Assembly: GCA_028707695.1 (NCBI GenBank)
Contig: JAQWAL010000002.1
Span: 62,001 to 126,000, forward strand
Source: Bacteroidales bacterium
Lineage (GTDB): Bacteria > Bacteroidota > Bacteroidia > Bacteroidales > UBA932
Reading direction: 5' to 3'
DNA length: 64,000 bases
Positions 39,450-48,708 of the stretch are shown piece after piece (the stretch's first letter is position 1; each line of letters starts with the position of its first letter). Position numbers and translations under genes: made by a program. Below the pieces are notes generated by a model, which did no database searches, was not told the DNA's origin, and saw only the letters and a list, made by a program, of their open reading frames with translations.

Positions 39450-41951
39450 ATGCAGGAAACAAATATATCAAACTTCAATAATAGTACCGAAACATATTTG
39501 TCGCAATTGAAGCCCGGGGAGTCAGCAATAATTGTCAAGGTCAAAGGGCACGGAGCATTCCGGAAAAGGATAATCGAGATGGGATTTGTCAAAGGTAAAA
39601 AGGTCACTGTCATAAAGCAAGCACCCTTGAACGACCCTATGGAATACCAAATCATGGGCTACAACATCTCCCTTCGTAAAAGCGAGGCTGGTTTGATAGA
39701 GGTTATTGAGGAGTCGGGTGTAATTTCAGCAACCGGAGATCCTGCACCTGTTGCAGACATAGAAGCAGAGGCTGTAAGGGCGGCAACTCAAAAAGGGAAA
39801 AGGATTAACATAGCACTGGTGGGAAATCCCAACTGTGGTAAAACCACATTGTTCAACTATGCTACAGGATCCCACGAAAGGGTTGGTAACTATGGGGGTG
39901 TGACGGTTGAGTCCAAAGAGGGTGTCATCACAAAATTCGGTTACAAATTCATTTTGTCCGACTTGCCGGGAACATACTCCATAACCGAATATACCCCGGA
40001 AGAGCTGTATGTAAGAAGCCATTTGCTGGAAAACCGTCCCGATGTGGTTGTGAACATTGTGGACGCCTCCAACTTGGAAAGGAACCTCTACCTTACCTCA
40101 CAACTCATTGATATGAACATCAAGGTTGTGATAGCCCTCAACATGTATGATGAGCTGCAAAAAACAGGGGCAGAAGCAGACCATTGCAAATTAGGGAAAT
40201 TATTGGGCATTCCTGTGATACCCACCACAGCAAACAAAGGCAAAGGTATTGGTAAATTACTAAAGAAAATCATTGAGGTATATGAAGACCAGGATACAAT
40301 ATCAAGGCATGTTCATGTGCATCATGGCAACGAAATAGAAAAAAGCATATCCAAAGTACAGGAGCAGGTAAAGAAAACCGGGCATATAAAAGACCTTTAT
40401 TCAACAAGGTATTTGGCCATAAAGCTACTTGAAAAGGACCAGACAACCCACAAGTTGCTGTCGGGATATGAACAGTACACCCAAATCAATGATACGACCA
40501 ACAAAGAGATATCCAAACTAGAAGAGCAATACAAAGAGAGCTCCGAGGCTGTAATGACTGATGCCAAATACGGCTTCATTGACGGCGCCCTTAAGGAGTG
40601 TGTCAAATACCCCGAACTGCCAGGCAGGAAGATCCGCAACCTGGACGATATACTCACCCACAAATACTTTGGGCTCCCCATATTCATAGCATTCATGTGG
40701 CTGATGTTCCAGACCACCTTCTCCCTTGGCAATTACCCAATGGAACTGATAGAAAAACTGGTCTCTGCAACAGGCTCATTATTCTCTTCAATCATTGCAG
40801 AGGGGCCTCTCAGGGACCTGGTTGTAAACGGGATAATTGATGGTGTCGGCGGGGTGGTGGTGTTCCTTCCCAATATCCTTATACTCTTCTTTTTCATCTC
40901 GTTCATGGAAGACAGCGGGTATATGGCAAGGGCGGCATTCATCATGGACAAGCTGATGCACAAGATAGGGCTGCACGGCAAATCCTTCATACCACTGGTA
41001 ATGGGTTTTGGTTGCAATGTCCCTGCCGTGATGGCCACACGGACACTGGAGAGTAAAAGCGACAGGATCCTCACGACACTGTTGGTTCCCTTCATGTCCT
41101 GCAGTGCAAGGCTGCCAGTTTATGTGTTGCTTATCTCGGCATTTTTCCCAAAAAACCAAGGGTTGGTACTATCAGGGATATATTTCACCGGAATCCTGAT
41201 GGCTGTTATTCTGGCCCTTATCCTCAAAAAGCTTGTCTTCAAAAAACAGGAAATCCCGTTTGTAATGGAGCTGCCCCCTTACCGGATCCCAACTTTGAAA
41301 AGCACTTCCAGGCATATGTGGCACAAAGGTTACCAATACCTTAAAAAGATGGGGTCGGTTATATTGGCAGCATCTGTAATAATATGGGCAATGGGCTATT
41401 TTCCCAGGGAGTTTGACAGGAGTGCCGAATTTGATTCCAGGATAGAGAACATACAAAACGATAATTCGTTAACTACAGAGTTAAAAACAGATTTACTGAA
41501 CCAACTCGAGGCAGAGAAAGAGTCTTTGAGACTGGAAAACTCATATATAGGACAACTGGGTCACTCGCTTGCCCCTGTGATGGAGCCGTTGGGTTTCGAC
41601 TGGAAGATGGGAGTGAGCATTATAAGTGGCCTGCCTGCAAAAGAGATAGTTGTGAGCACCATGAGTGTGCTTTACCAGGCTCCCGGAGCGGATGAAGAGA
41701 GCGACTCCCTCATTGCCGGAATAAAATCCCAGTTGCACCAATCCGGGGAAAAAGCGGGCCAAAGGGTTTTCGACCCTGTAGTTGCCCTTGCATTCATGGT
41801 CTTTATCCTTATCTATTTTCCATGTGTAGCAACAATAGTTGCCATAGGCAAGGAGTCGGGATGGCAATGGGCTGTTTTTTCCATGCTCTACACAACCCTT
41901 CTAGCATGGGTCATGGCATATGCCGTTTACAACATAGGGAACTTACTTTAA
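39450..41951 (+). CDS. feoB: FeoA-FeoB fusion ferrous iron transporter
   Basis: 833 residues. FeoA SH3-like domain (about 18-90: LKPGESAIIVKVKG, KRIIEMGFVKGKKVTV), then FeoB G domain (about 115-280: G1 GNPNCGKTT, G2 GVTVES, G3 DLPGTYS, G4 NMYD), a guanine-dissociation-inhibitor helical region, and the membrane part (about 400-833) with two Gate repeats, including GYMARAAFIMDKLMHKIGLHGKSF and GFGCNVPAVMATRTLESKSDR. Imports Fe2+ across the inner membrane under anaerobic conditions. FeoA-FeoB fusions are usual in Bacteroidota. Cotranscribed with a small Cys-rich membrane protein. Confidence 0.97.
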   Translation: MQETNISNFNNSTETYLSQLKPGESAIIVKVKGHGAFRKRIIEMGFVKGKKVTVIKQAPLNDPMEYQIMGYNISLRKSEAGLIEVIEESGVISATGDPAPVADIEAEAVRAATQKGKRINIALVGNPNCGKTTLFNYATGSHERVGNYGGVTVESKEGVITKFGYKFILSDLPGTYSITEYTPEELYVRSHLLENRPDVVVNIVDASNLERNLYLTSQLIDMNIKVVIALNMYDELQKTGAEADHCKLGKLLGIPVIPTTANKGKGIGKLLKKIIEVYEDQDTISRHVHVHHGNEIEKSISKVQEQVKKTGHIKDLYSTRYLAIKLLEKDQTTHKLLSGYEQYTQINDTTNKEISKLEEQYKESSEAVMTDAKYGFIDGALKECVKYPELPGRKIRNLDDILTHKYFGLPIFIAFMWLMFQTTFSLGNYPMELIEKLVSATGSLFSSIIAEGPLRDLVVNGIIDGVGGVVVFLPNILILFFFISFMEDSGYMARAAFIMDKLMHKIGLHGKSFIPLVMGFGCNVPAVMATRTLESKSDRILTTLLVPFMSCSARLPVYVLLISAFFPKNQGLVLSGIYFTGILMAVILALILKKLVFKKQEIPFVMELPPYRIPTLKSTSRHMWHKGYQYLKKMGSVILAASVIIWAMGYFPREFDRSAEFDSRIENIQNDNSLTTELKTDLLNQLEAEKESLRLENSYIGQLGHSLAPVMEPLGFDWKMGVSIISGLPAKEIVVSTMSVLYQAPGADEESDSLIAGIKSQLHQSGEKAGQRVFDPVVALAFMVFILIYFPCVATIVAIGKESGWQWAVFSMLYTTLLAWVMAYAVYNIGNLL

Positions 41952-41963
41952 AAAATTTGAATC

Positions 41964-42215
41964 ATGACACAATTGACAATAGTTTACATAATAATTGCAG
42001 CAGTGGTTGCAGTAACCCTTTACCGTATATCCGTCAGCCTGCTTGCCACCTTCAAAAGCAAAAAGCCATCAAAATGTGCCAACTGTTACCTCAAAGAGGT
42101 GTGCACCTCCCGAAACAACCCGGCAACATTCTGCCAGACAATCAACTCTCCTCTCTATGTAAAACCAGCAAAAACCGGTAAAAAGAATCATCCGGTTTAC
42201 AAATACAATCTATAA
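41964..42215 (+). CDS. FeoB-associated Cys-rich membrane protein
   Basis: 83 residues: an N-terminal membrane helix (about 4-26), then a cytoplasmic tail with a Cys cluster (CANCYLKEVC and a later Cys) and a basic end. Small Cys-rich membrane proteins of this form directly after feoB are known as FeoB-associated proteins. They may act like FeoC in sensing or maturing the transporter. 12 bp after feoB, followed by a terminator. Confidence 0.85.
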   Translation: MTQLTIVYIIIAAVVAVTLYRISVSLLATFKSKKPSKCANCYLKEVCTSRNNPATFCQTINSPLYVKPAKTGKKNHPVYKYNL

Positions 42216-42273
42216 TCACCTGTTTTTTTAAATTGGTCTATTCCAAAAAATAACAAAAAGATTCTTAAATAAG

Positions 42274-42315
42274 AAAAACACCGCAACTGCAGATTATGCT
42301 GTTACGGTGTTTTTT
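42274..42315. terminator. Bidirectional intrinsic terminator between feo operon and tRNA-fMet
   Basis: AAAAACACCG (42274-42283) pairs with CGGTGTTTTT (42305-42314), extended inward by AAC/GTT. A and T tracts flank both sides. It can stop the feo transcript rightward and the tRNA transcript leftward. Confidence 0.85.
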
Positions 42316-42317
42316 AG

Positions 42318-42390
<73 letters not shown>

Positions 42391-42427
42391 GTATATTTCT
42401 TGTTGGTATTACCTTTGAATTGGAATG

Positions 42428-42459
42428 CAAAGATAATGCAATACATCTTACAATCCAAA
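42428..42459 (-). promoter_or_regulatory. Predicted tRNA-fMet promoter
   Basis: Minus strand TTTG (42456-42459), 20-bp spacer, TATCTTTG (42428-42435). Exact consensus, about 38 bp ahead of the mature 5' end, lying directly after the hisS stop codon. Confidence 0.65.
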
Positions 42460-42461
42460 TT

Positions 42462-43835
42462 TTATTCCTGATTATCTTTCAACCATTTGGATAAACCACT
42501 AATATCCAATGCTATCTGTTCACCCGAAGAGAGGTTTTTCACATTAACACAATTATTACGCATCTCCTCCTCGCCAATGATAGCAATATAAGGAATTCCT
42601 CGTTTGGTTGCATAATCGAACTGCTTTTTGAGTTTCACGTTCTCTGTATAAATCTCTGCAACAATGCCATTAGCCCTCAATTCTTTGAGCAGAGGGATTA
42701 TGTGTTTCTCCTCGGCACTGCCCAAATTTGCAAACAACACTTTGGTACCTGACTGGGCCTCTGCGGGGAATTTATCCAATGCCAGCAACACATCGTAGAT
42801 CCTGTCGGCCCCAAATGAGATCCCTACCCCCGAAACACCAGGCATACCGAAAATACCGGTGAGGTCATCGTACCGGCCTCCACCGCAGATGCTCCCGATT
42901 TGTGTCTCTTTGGCCTTGACCTCGAATATTGCACCTGTATAGTAATTCAGTCCCCGGGCCAGGGAGAGGTCCAATTCCGTCTCCTGGCTCACACCGGCCA
43001 GACCAATAAGCCCGAACAGCTCTTCCAGCTCCTGCAACCCTTTGGTACCTGTTGCAGATTGTGCCAGTATTGGCTTCATGGCTTCCAGCTTTTCACTCGT
43101 GGTTCCTGAGAGCTTTAAAATTGGTTCGAGTTTGGCAATGGCTGCGCTATCGATTCCTTTGTCCACAAGTTCTTGCTTGACAGAATCAATGCCTATCTTG
43201 TCAATCTTGTCTATTGCAATTGTGATATCCACCAGCTTGTCGGGATGGCCAATAACCTCTGCAATCCCCGACAACACCTTGCGGTTGTTTATCTTCACCA
43301 AAACATCTATACCCAATGCTCCAAACACCTCATCGGTTATTTGTACCAACTCCAGTTCGTTCAAGAGGGAGTCACTCCCTATCACATCCACATCACATTG
43401 GTAGAATTCACGGTAACGTCCCTTTTGAGGCCTGTCGGCACGCCACACAGGTTGGATCTGGTATCTTTTGAAAGGAAATGTTATTTCGTTCTGGTGCTGC
43501 ACAACAAACCGTGCAAAAGGAACGGTGAGGTCATACCTCAGCCCTTTTTCACACACCTTCAAAGACAAAGCATTGCTGTTGTCAAGCATAGATGCATCTA
43601 CCTTGGCAAATGCATCTCCCGAATTGAGGACCTTGAACAGCAGCCTGTCCCCCTCCTCTCCATATTTACCAAGCAAGGTAGATAGGTTCTCCATCGCTGG
43701 AGTCTCGATTGGAGAATATCCGTAGAGTTTGAATTTATCCCTTATAGTATTGAAAATATAATCCCTGCGAGCGGTCTCCAACGGACCGAAATCCCTTGTT
43801 CCTTTTGGTATTGATGGTTTCTGTGCCATATTCAT
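42462..43835 (-). CDS. hisS: Histidyl-tRNA synthetase
   Basis: 457 residues (ATG 43835; a second ATG two codons later is equally possible). Class II core: [11 protein letters not shown] start, motif 1, motif 2 [26 protein letters not shown], the histidine-specific [19 protein letters not shown] and GGRYDDL, then the HGTP anticodon-binding domain (about 360-450). Also a non-conserved central insertion typical of HisRS. A consensus promoter lies immediately upstream. Confidence 0.96.
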   Translation of the reverse strand: MNMAQKPSIPKGTRDFGPLETARRDYIFNTIRDKFKLYGYSPIETPAMENLSTLLGKYGEEGDRLLFKVLNSGDAFAKVDASMLDNSNALSLKVCEKGLRYDLTVPFARFVVQHQNEITFPFKRYQIQPVWRADRPQKGRYREFYQCDVDVIGSDSLLNELELVQITDEVFGALGIDVLVKINNRKVLSGIAEVIGHPDKLVDITIAIDKIDKIGIDSVKQELVDKGIDSAAIAKLEPILKLSGTTSEKLEAMKPILAQSATGTKGLQELEELFGLIGLAGVSQETELDLSLARGLNYYTGAIFEVKAKETQIGSICGGGRYDDLTGIFGMPGVSGVGISFGADRIYDVLLALDKFPAEAQSGTKVLFANLGSAEEKHIIPLLKELRANGIVAEIYTENVKLKKQFDYATKRGIPYIAIIGEEEMRNNCVNVKNLSSGEQIALDISGLSKWLKDNQE

Positions 43836-43850
43836 GAATAATTAAGGGTG

Positions 43851-43882
43851 CAAATTTAGTCAACAATATGCACCCTCACAAA
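43851..43882 (-). promoter_or_regulatory. Predicted hisS promoter
   Basis: Minus strand TTTG (43879-43882), 20-bp spacer, TAAATTTG (43851-43858). Exact match to the Bacteroidota consensus; implies a very short hisS leader. Confidence 0.65.
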
Positions 43883-43898
43883 TTAACCAGTTTCAGTT

Positions 43899-45290
43899 TT
43901 ATCCTTTTTTGTTCTTGATATATGAATCAATCGCGCTTGCAGCTTTCCTGCCGGCTCCCATGGCCAAAATCACAGTGGCTGCACCGGTAACCACATCACC
44001 ACCTGCAAAGACACCTTCACGGGTAGTAACTCCATAATCGTCTGCTACCAAGCAGCTCCACCGGTTAGTTTCCAACCCCGGTGTAGTATTTGCAATCAGA
44101 GGATTGGGCGATGTTCCAAGGGACATTATTACCACATCGGTCTCAATGTCAAAGTCGGAGCCTTTGAGAGGTTTAGGCGACCGTCTTCCGCTATCATCGG
44201 GTTCTCCCAACTCCATCTTTATACAAGTTAGACCTCTTACCCAACCTTTATCGTCTCCCAAAACCATCACAGGATTGGTCAGCATCCTGAATACTATCCC
44301 CTCCTCTTTGGCATGATGTACCTCCTCTACCCTTGCAGGTAGCTCTTTTTCGGTTCTCCTGTAAACTACAGTTACCTCTGCTCCTAATCTTTTGGCAGTA
44401 CGGGCAGCATCCATGGCCACATTACCTCCCCCCACAACGGCAACCCTTTTGCCAACATAAATAGGAGTTTCATAATCCGGGTCATATGCCCTCATCAGGT
44501 TGCTACGGGTCAGGAACTCATTTGCAGAGACCACTCCGTTCAGGTTTTCCCCGGGGATACCCATGAATTTTGGCAACCCGGCTCCTGATCCCACAAACAC
44601 AGCTGCAAAACCCTCATCATCCATCAACGAGTCTATTGTTACGGTACGTCCCACAACCACATTGGTTTCAATCTTCACACCCAAGGCCTTGACATTGTCT
44701 ATCTCTGTCTTGACAACGCTCTCCTTTGGCAGGCGGAACTCCGGAATCCCATACTGCAATACACCTCCGGGTTCATGCAGAGCCTCAAAAATTGTCACAT
44801 CATATCCCATCTTGGCCAGGTCGGTGGCGCATGCTATCCCTGCCGGCCCGCTTCCAATAACAGCCACCTTGAATCCGTTGGACGGCTCCTTGGAAGTAAA
44901 CCTGACCCCATGTTCACGGCTCCAGTCTGCCACAAAACGCTCCAGTTTCCCAATTGCAACCGGCTCATTTTTCACACCCAATATACAAGCTCCCTCACAT
45001 TGAGACTCTTGGGGACAAACCCTGCCACAAACAGCAGGCAACGAACTATCCATTGCAATAATCCTTGCTGCTTCTTCAAAATTACCCTTTTCAACTTCGT
45101 GCAGGAATTGAGGAATCTGTATGTTCACAGGGCAATTCACAATGCATTTGGGATTCTTGCAATCCAGGCATCTGGATGCCTCCAACATTGCCTCCTGTTC
45201 GTTGTATCCATAACAAACCTCCTGGAAATTGCCAATTCTGGCTACAGGGTCCTGTTCCCTTACCGGAACCCTTGGTATCTTGTTTTTCAT
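43899..45290 (-). CDS. nfnB: NADPH-dependent GltD-like oxidoreductase, NfnB-type large subunit
   Basis: 463 residues. N-terminal ferredoxin-like domain with two [4Fe-4S] Cys clusters (RCLDCKNPKCIVNCPVN and AVCGRVCPQESQCEGAC), FAD-binding VIGSGPAGIACA (about 142-153), NADPH-binding VVGGGNVAMDAARTAKRLG (about 285-303) and the C-terminal GGDVVTGAATVILAMGAGR. The family includes GltD, but there is no glutamate synthase large subunit; its immediate partner is an FNR-like subunit. That pairing is characteristic of NfnAB, which couples NADH, NADPH and reduced ferredoxin by electron bifurcation in anaerobes. A GltD role is the alternative. Confidence 0.85.
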   Translation of the reverse strand: MKNKIPRVPVREQDPVARIGNFQEVCYGYNEQEAMLEASRCLDCKNPKCIVNCPVNIQIPQFLHEVEKGNFEEAARIIAMDSSLPAVCGRVCPQESQCEGACILGVKNEPVAIGKLERFVADWSREHGVRFTSKEPSNGFKVAVIGSGPAGIACATDLAKMGYDVTIFEALHEPGGVLQYGIPEFRLPKESVVKTEIDNVKALGVKIETNVVVGRTVTIDSLMDDEGFAAVFVGSGAGLPKFMGIPGENLNGVVSANEFLTRSNLMRAYDPDYETPIYVGKRVAVVGGGNVAMDAARTAKRLGAEVTVVYRRTEKELPARVEEVHHAKEEGIVFRMLTNPVMVLGDDKGWVRGLTCIKMELGEPDDSGRRSPKPLKGSDFDIETDVVIMSLGTSPNPLIANTTPGLETNRWSCLVADDYGVTTREGVFAGGDVVTGAATVILAMGAGRKAASAIDSYIKNKKG

Positions 45291-45302
45291 AATTATTACA
45301 AT

Positions 45303-46157
45303 TTAATTGCCTAGTCCAATTTTACATTTGTGATCGGCCTCTGCCTCAATACTCTTGTACATACCCTGACGTCTCATTGCTTCGTCAAAATCCACTTTGT
45401 ATGCATCAAACTCAGGACCATCCACACAGGCAAACTTCACCTGGTCCCCAACCGAAACCCTGCAAGCCCCGCACATTCCTGTCCCATCCACCATAAGGGT
45501 ATTCAAACTCACTATCAATGGCAAGTTGTACTCCTTGGCAGAAAGGGTAACAAACTTCATCATTATCATAGGACCTATGGCAACAGCCTGGTCATACTCC
45601 TCACCTTTGTCCAGCAGCTCTTTGAGCATCTGTGTCACCAACCCTTTCCTGCCATAAGAACCGTCATCCGTACAAATGTAAAGGTTATCACACACAGCCC
45701 CCATCTCCTCTTCAAAGATTACCATATCCTTGGTTTTGGCCCCGATTATCACATCAATCTTCGCACCCATGGAGTGGAGGTATTTCACTTGTGGATATAC
45801 CGGAGCTGTGCCAAGCCCTCCGGCCACAAACAAAAACCGTTTTGCACCAAGCTCCTCCCTGGACATATGGATGAATTCCGATGGTTGGCCAAGGGGTCCT
45901 GCAAAATCTGTGAAAGAGTCACCCTCTTCCATGTTGCATATCCTTCTGCTGGAGGCACCCACAACCTGGGTTACAATTGTTACGGTTCCTTTTTCGGAGT
46001 TATAATCACAAATGGTCAAAGGGATACGCTCTCCCTTTTCATGGACCCTTACTATTAGGAATTGTCCCGGTTTGGCAGATTTCGCCATCCTGGGCGCATC
46101 CACATCCATCAAAGCAATGGCCGGGGTAAGGAATTTTTTCCTGACAATCTTGTACAT
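45303..46157 (-). CDS. nfnA: FNR-like FAD/NAD(P)-binding protein with [2Fe-2S] motif, NfnA-type small subunit
   Basis: 284 residues. Ferredoxin-reductase-like FAD domain (1-100), NAD(P)-binding domain (about 105-220; FVAGGLGTAPVYPQ), and a C-terminal Cys motif MVDGTGMCGACRV...KFACVDG. In characterised NfnA the [2Fe-2S] cluster has three Cys and one Asp ligand, consistent with the Asp and Cys seen here. Related to dihydroorotate dehydrogenase electron-transfer subunit PyrK, but the partner gene argues for NfnAB. First gene of the nfnA-nfnB operon, 12 bp gap. Confidence 0.85.
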   Translation of the reverse strand: MYKIVRKKFLTPAIALMDVDAPRMAKSAKPGQFLIVRVHEKGERIPLTICDYNSEKGTVTIVTQVVGASSRRICNMEEGDSFTDFAGPLGQPSEFIHMSREELGAKRFLFVAGGLGTAPVYPQVKYLHSMGAKIDVIIGAKTKDMVIFEEEMGAVCDNLYICTDDGSYGRKGLVTQMLKELLDKGEEYDQAVAIGPMIMMKFVTLSAKEYNLPLIVSLNTLMVDGTGMCGACRVSVGDQVKFACVDGPEFDAYKVDFDEAMRRQGMYKSIEAEADHKCKIGLGN

Positions 46158-46183
46158 ATGGTTTTTTTGAAGAATTAAAGAAA

Positions 46184-46213
46184 CAAAGTTAAGAAAAATT
46201 ACAACCTGTCAAA
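46184..46213 (-). promoter_or_regulatory. Predicted nfnAB promoter
   Basis: Minus strand TTTG (46210-46213), 18-bp spacer, TAACTTTG (46184-46191). The -7 is exact; the spacer is 1 bp shorter than usual. It overlaps the end of the deacetylase coding region. Confidence 0.45.
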
Positions 46214-46819
46214 TTCATATCCCAGCTCCTTCAACCTGCCAATAATCACATCCAGATTGTTGTAAAGTTTATCTATACGGCTGTTTTCAGTTCCTGGATG
46301 GATAAGTATGAACGCTCCGCCCAATCCCTCCTTTTGTTCAAATCCAAACAAAGCATCCATAAGTTGCTGCGAACTTTTGTAATTTCTCATGTCCGGAGTT
46401 GTATAATCGGCAGGTGTGGCTGTACCCGGTGTGTAATTGAAGGTTACCAGCCCCAAACGGGACACCAGTTCCACCGACTCTTTATTGTACCATTCGTATG
46501 GAGGAATAAACCATTTGGCATCCTTTGGATAAACACCAAACTTTTCCAGTTCCCTGTAATTCTCCTTGACATCATTTATCAAACTATCCGGTGAGAGCAA
46601 CGATTTGTCCCTGTTGTCCCAAGGAGCATACAAAACATGCCTGTCAGAATGGGCACCTACATAATGCCCCTCCTTGATGATTTTACCGGTAATCTTGCGA
46701 TGTTGCATCATACGCAGGAAATTACCGGTAAAAAAGAAGGATCCTTTTATCCTGTTTTTCTTAAGAACCTTTAGAACCTTGGCGCCACCCTCAAACATGG
46801 AATCGGCAGTAAACACCAA
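46199..46819 (-). CDS. CE4 polysaccharide deacetylase domain, out-of-frame 3' part of the GH9 gene
   Basis: 206 residues in the track of an open frame that extends upstream to 46879 without any good start; only TTG or GTG codons are available and they cut into the first conserved strand. NodB-fold motifs: VFTADSMFEGG replaces TFDDG, HSDRH (metal-binding HxxxH), WFIPPYEWYN, and LIHPGTENS near the end. The metal site is therefore largely present though motif 1 is unusual. Adding one A to the A10 run at 46880-46889 joins it in frame to the GH9 protein. It is probably the C-terminal module of a GH9-CE4 enzyme, broken or expressed by slippage. Confidence 0.7.
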   Translation of the reverse strand: MVFTADSMFEGGAKVLKVLKKNRIKGSFFFTGNFLRMMQHRKITGKIIKEGHYVGAHSDRHVLYAPWDNRDKSLLSPDSLINDVKENYRELEKFGVYPKDAKWFIPPYEWYNKESVELVSRLGLVTFNYTPGTATPADYTTPDMRNYKSSQQLMDALFGFEQKEGLGGAFILIHPGTENSRIDKLYNNLDVIIGRLKELGYEFDRL

Positions 46820-46875
46820 GTATACTGTTTTTTTTGAAGGGTCTTTGCGAATAACCGCCCCCCACTCATCGGCAA

Positions 46876-48681
46876 CTACTTTTTTTTTTCGCGCAGTTTT
46901 TTGCCTTCAGCTTCCATAACGGCAAAATAATAGCTTAGCCCGGCAGTTCCGTCCATCGTAGGTTCATTCGAAGAGTAATCTCCAATATCGTCATGGTAAA
47001 CAGCTTTACCATTATTGAAAAGCGCATACTCATCGGGCTTTGTCAAAGATTTGCCGGCCCTCTCCAAAAAGAGTTCCCTCTCTATAGGTCCATCCACAAG
47101 CCCCCCGTAGGTAAGGTCGCCATTATGCACAGTATAAGAAGAATGCGGATACATCGGATAATCACCGCCCTCAGGAAAACCTACAATCATGGAGGTACCC
47201 CACGGATTTGTCCCGAACAGCCAATCACGCAGAGCCATCTCCATCTCAAGGTAAGTGTTGTCACCGGAGGCTTTCCTGTAGAGGTGTGCTTGTGTTATTG
47301 CTGCAGATACCAGGTTGTTTGAACACCACAGGAAGGGAATACCGTAAATGAACGGATCGTTGCCTGCCCTTTGTTTTAAATGTTCCAATCCATCCCTCAT
47401 GAAACCAAGGTACTTGTCACGGGTAGCTTTGTCAGATGACATAGCCAAATAGTAGTGTCCAAGGTTTATGAAAGGGTAAAACTGGTAATGGCGACCCCTG
47501 CCAAGCTCCATCCAAGGAGTGACCGGTTCCAGTTGGCCCCAGTAATCGGCACGCACCCTCCAGTCGGCATCTTTTGAATAATAATAATGGGTTGCAGCAG
47601 CAAGTTCAACATCGTCTACATAAGTATCCTCTTCATAAAAATAAGGTGATACAAGACAAGCAGTTTGAGTGTTTCCGGGTTTCTCAACAGCAAATTCAAA
47701 TGCCTGTAAAGATTTCTCATGCATCTGCTTTGCAAATCCGGGGTCCTTTTCCTTGAAGATCTCAGCGCCCAACGCAAAGCTGGAAGAGAATTTGCCGGCA
47801 GTAGAGGCCACTCCGGTGGTACGGTTTATATGTTTGCCCAATCCCTGAGGCCTGCCTGTGACAAAATAGACCGGGCGTCCTGTTCCGGGACCCCATCCAT
47901 AATCCACTTTGTCATTTTGAGGCAAACGGAATCCGGCATGGTCACGGTCGTCCGCAATCTGGTTGAACATAACCTTGTCTTCGGGGTTCATCTTCATAAG
48001 CCAGTCAAGCCCCCACCTGATCTCATCCAGTATGTCCGGAATACCATTGGCTCCAGGCCTTCCCGCAGCATCAAACTTATCCTTGAAAACAGATTTGTCC
48101 TGAAGCTGCTCCCAGGCAAACATCATATGGTAAACAGTTGTTGCAGAGGTTGTCTGATATTGAAGGTAGTCAGTAGCATCATGCCAGCCTCCACGTACAT
48201 CAATCTTTTCGCCGGTACGGGCAGGATGGTCCACTATATAACCATCATGCTGGTGGCACAACTCACCGGTATAAGGGTTGTCGCCACATCTCTGTTGGCG
48301 CATATACTCCAGTAAAAAATCTGCAAGACCATCATATGCATCTGCAGCAATTTTAAACACAGGAGATTTGATTCCGTTGGATTCTATGTAATAACCACCC
48401 TCTTTCTCAATAGAAGAGATGTCCATACGATAAGCTTTTTCCATTCCCCACTCTTTTGCAGAGACCTCTTTCCCCTCACCCTCAAAAACAAGTTTGTCAC
48501 TCAAAGCATCAAATACCATAAAGTTCCCATCTGCCCCCTTGTCCAGGGAAATCATCACTGCCACCTTTATGTCATTTGGCAAATAACCAGCCTGGTTTAT
48601 CCTGATCCAACTCTGCTGTGTTTGTGAGTATGCCAATGATAATGTGGTAATGGCAACCAATAACGTCAATAACCTTTTCAT
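46876..48681 (-). CDS. Glycoside hydrolase family 9 (cellulase-like), secreted
   Basis: 601 residues. Signal peptide (1-19, ending AYSQ), CelD_N-type immunoglobulin-like domain (about 24-110, starting WIRINQAGYLPND), and a GH9 alpha6/alpha6 barrel (about 120-595). The barrel has GGWHDATDYLQYQ with the catalytic Asp, GTNPWGTSMIVGFPEGGD, YPMYPHSSY, and DDIGDYSSNEPTMDGTAG with the catalytic Glu. Acts on beta-glucans such as cellulose, xyloglucan or mixed-linkage glucan; the exact substrate is uncertain. The frame ends in lysines encoded by A10 then TAG. One extra A would fuse it to the deacetylase domain, giving 827 residues. No SusC/SusD pair is nearby. Confidence 0.88.
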   Translation of the reverse strand: MKRLLTLLVAITTLSLAYSQTQQSWIRINQAGYLPNDIKVAVMISLDKGADGNFMVFDALSDKLVFEGEGKEVSAKEWGMEKAYRMDISSIEKEGGYYIESNGIKSPVFKIAADAYDGLADFLLEYMRQQRCGDNPYTGELCHQHDGYIVDHPARTGEKIDVRGGWHDATDYLQYQTTSATTVYHMMFAWEQLQDKSVFKDKFDAAGRPGANGIPDILDEIRWGLDWLMKMNPEDKVMFNQIADDRDHAGFRLPQNDKVDYGWGPGTGRPVYFVTGRPQGLGKHINRTTGVASTAGKFSSSFALGAEIFKEKDPGFAKQMHEKSLQAFEFAVEKPGNTQTACLVSPYFYEEDTYVDDVELAAATHYYYSKDADWRVRADYWGQLEPVTPWMELGRGRHYQFYPFINLGHYYLAMSSDKATRDKYLGFMRDGLEHLKQRAGNDPFIYGIPFLWCSNNLVSAAITQAHLYRKASGDNTYLEMEMALRDWLFGTNPWGTSMIVGFPEGGDYPMYPHSSYTVHNGDLTYGGLVDGPIERELFLERAGKSLTKPDEYALFNNGKAVYHDDIGDYSSNEPTMDGTAGLSYYFAVMEAEGKKLREKKK

Positions 48682-48708
48682 CTCTAATATTTAATTGTTG
48701 TCAATAAT

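Noticed and set aside
46880-46889. Calling the GH9 and CE4 parts two independent genes
   Set aside because: The CE4 frame has no plausible start, is in perfect register after a single-base insertion, and the linking sequence looks like a normal domain linker.
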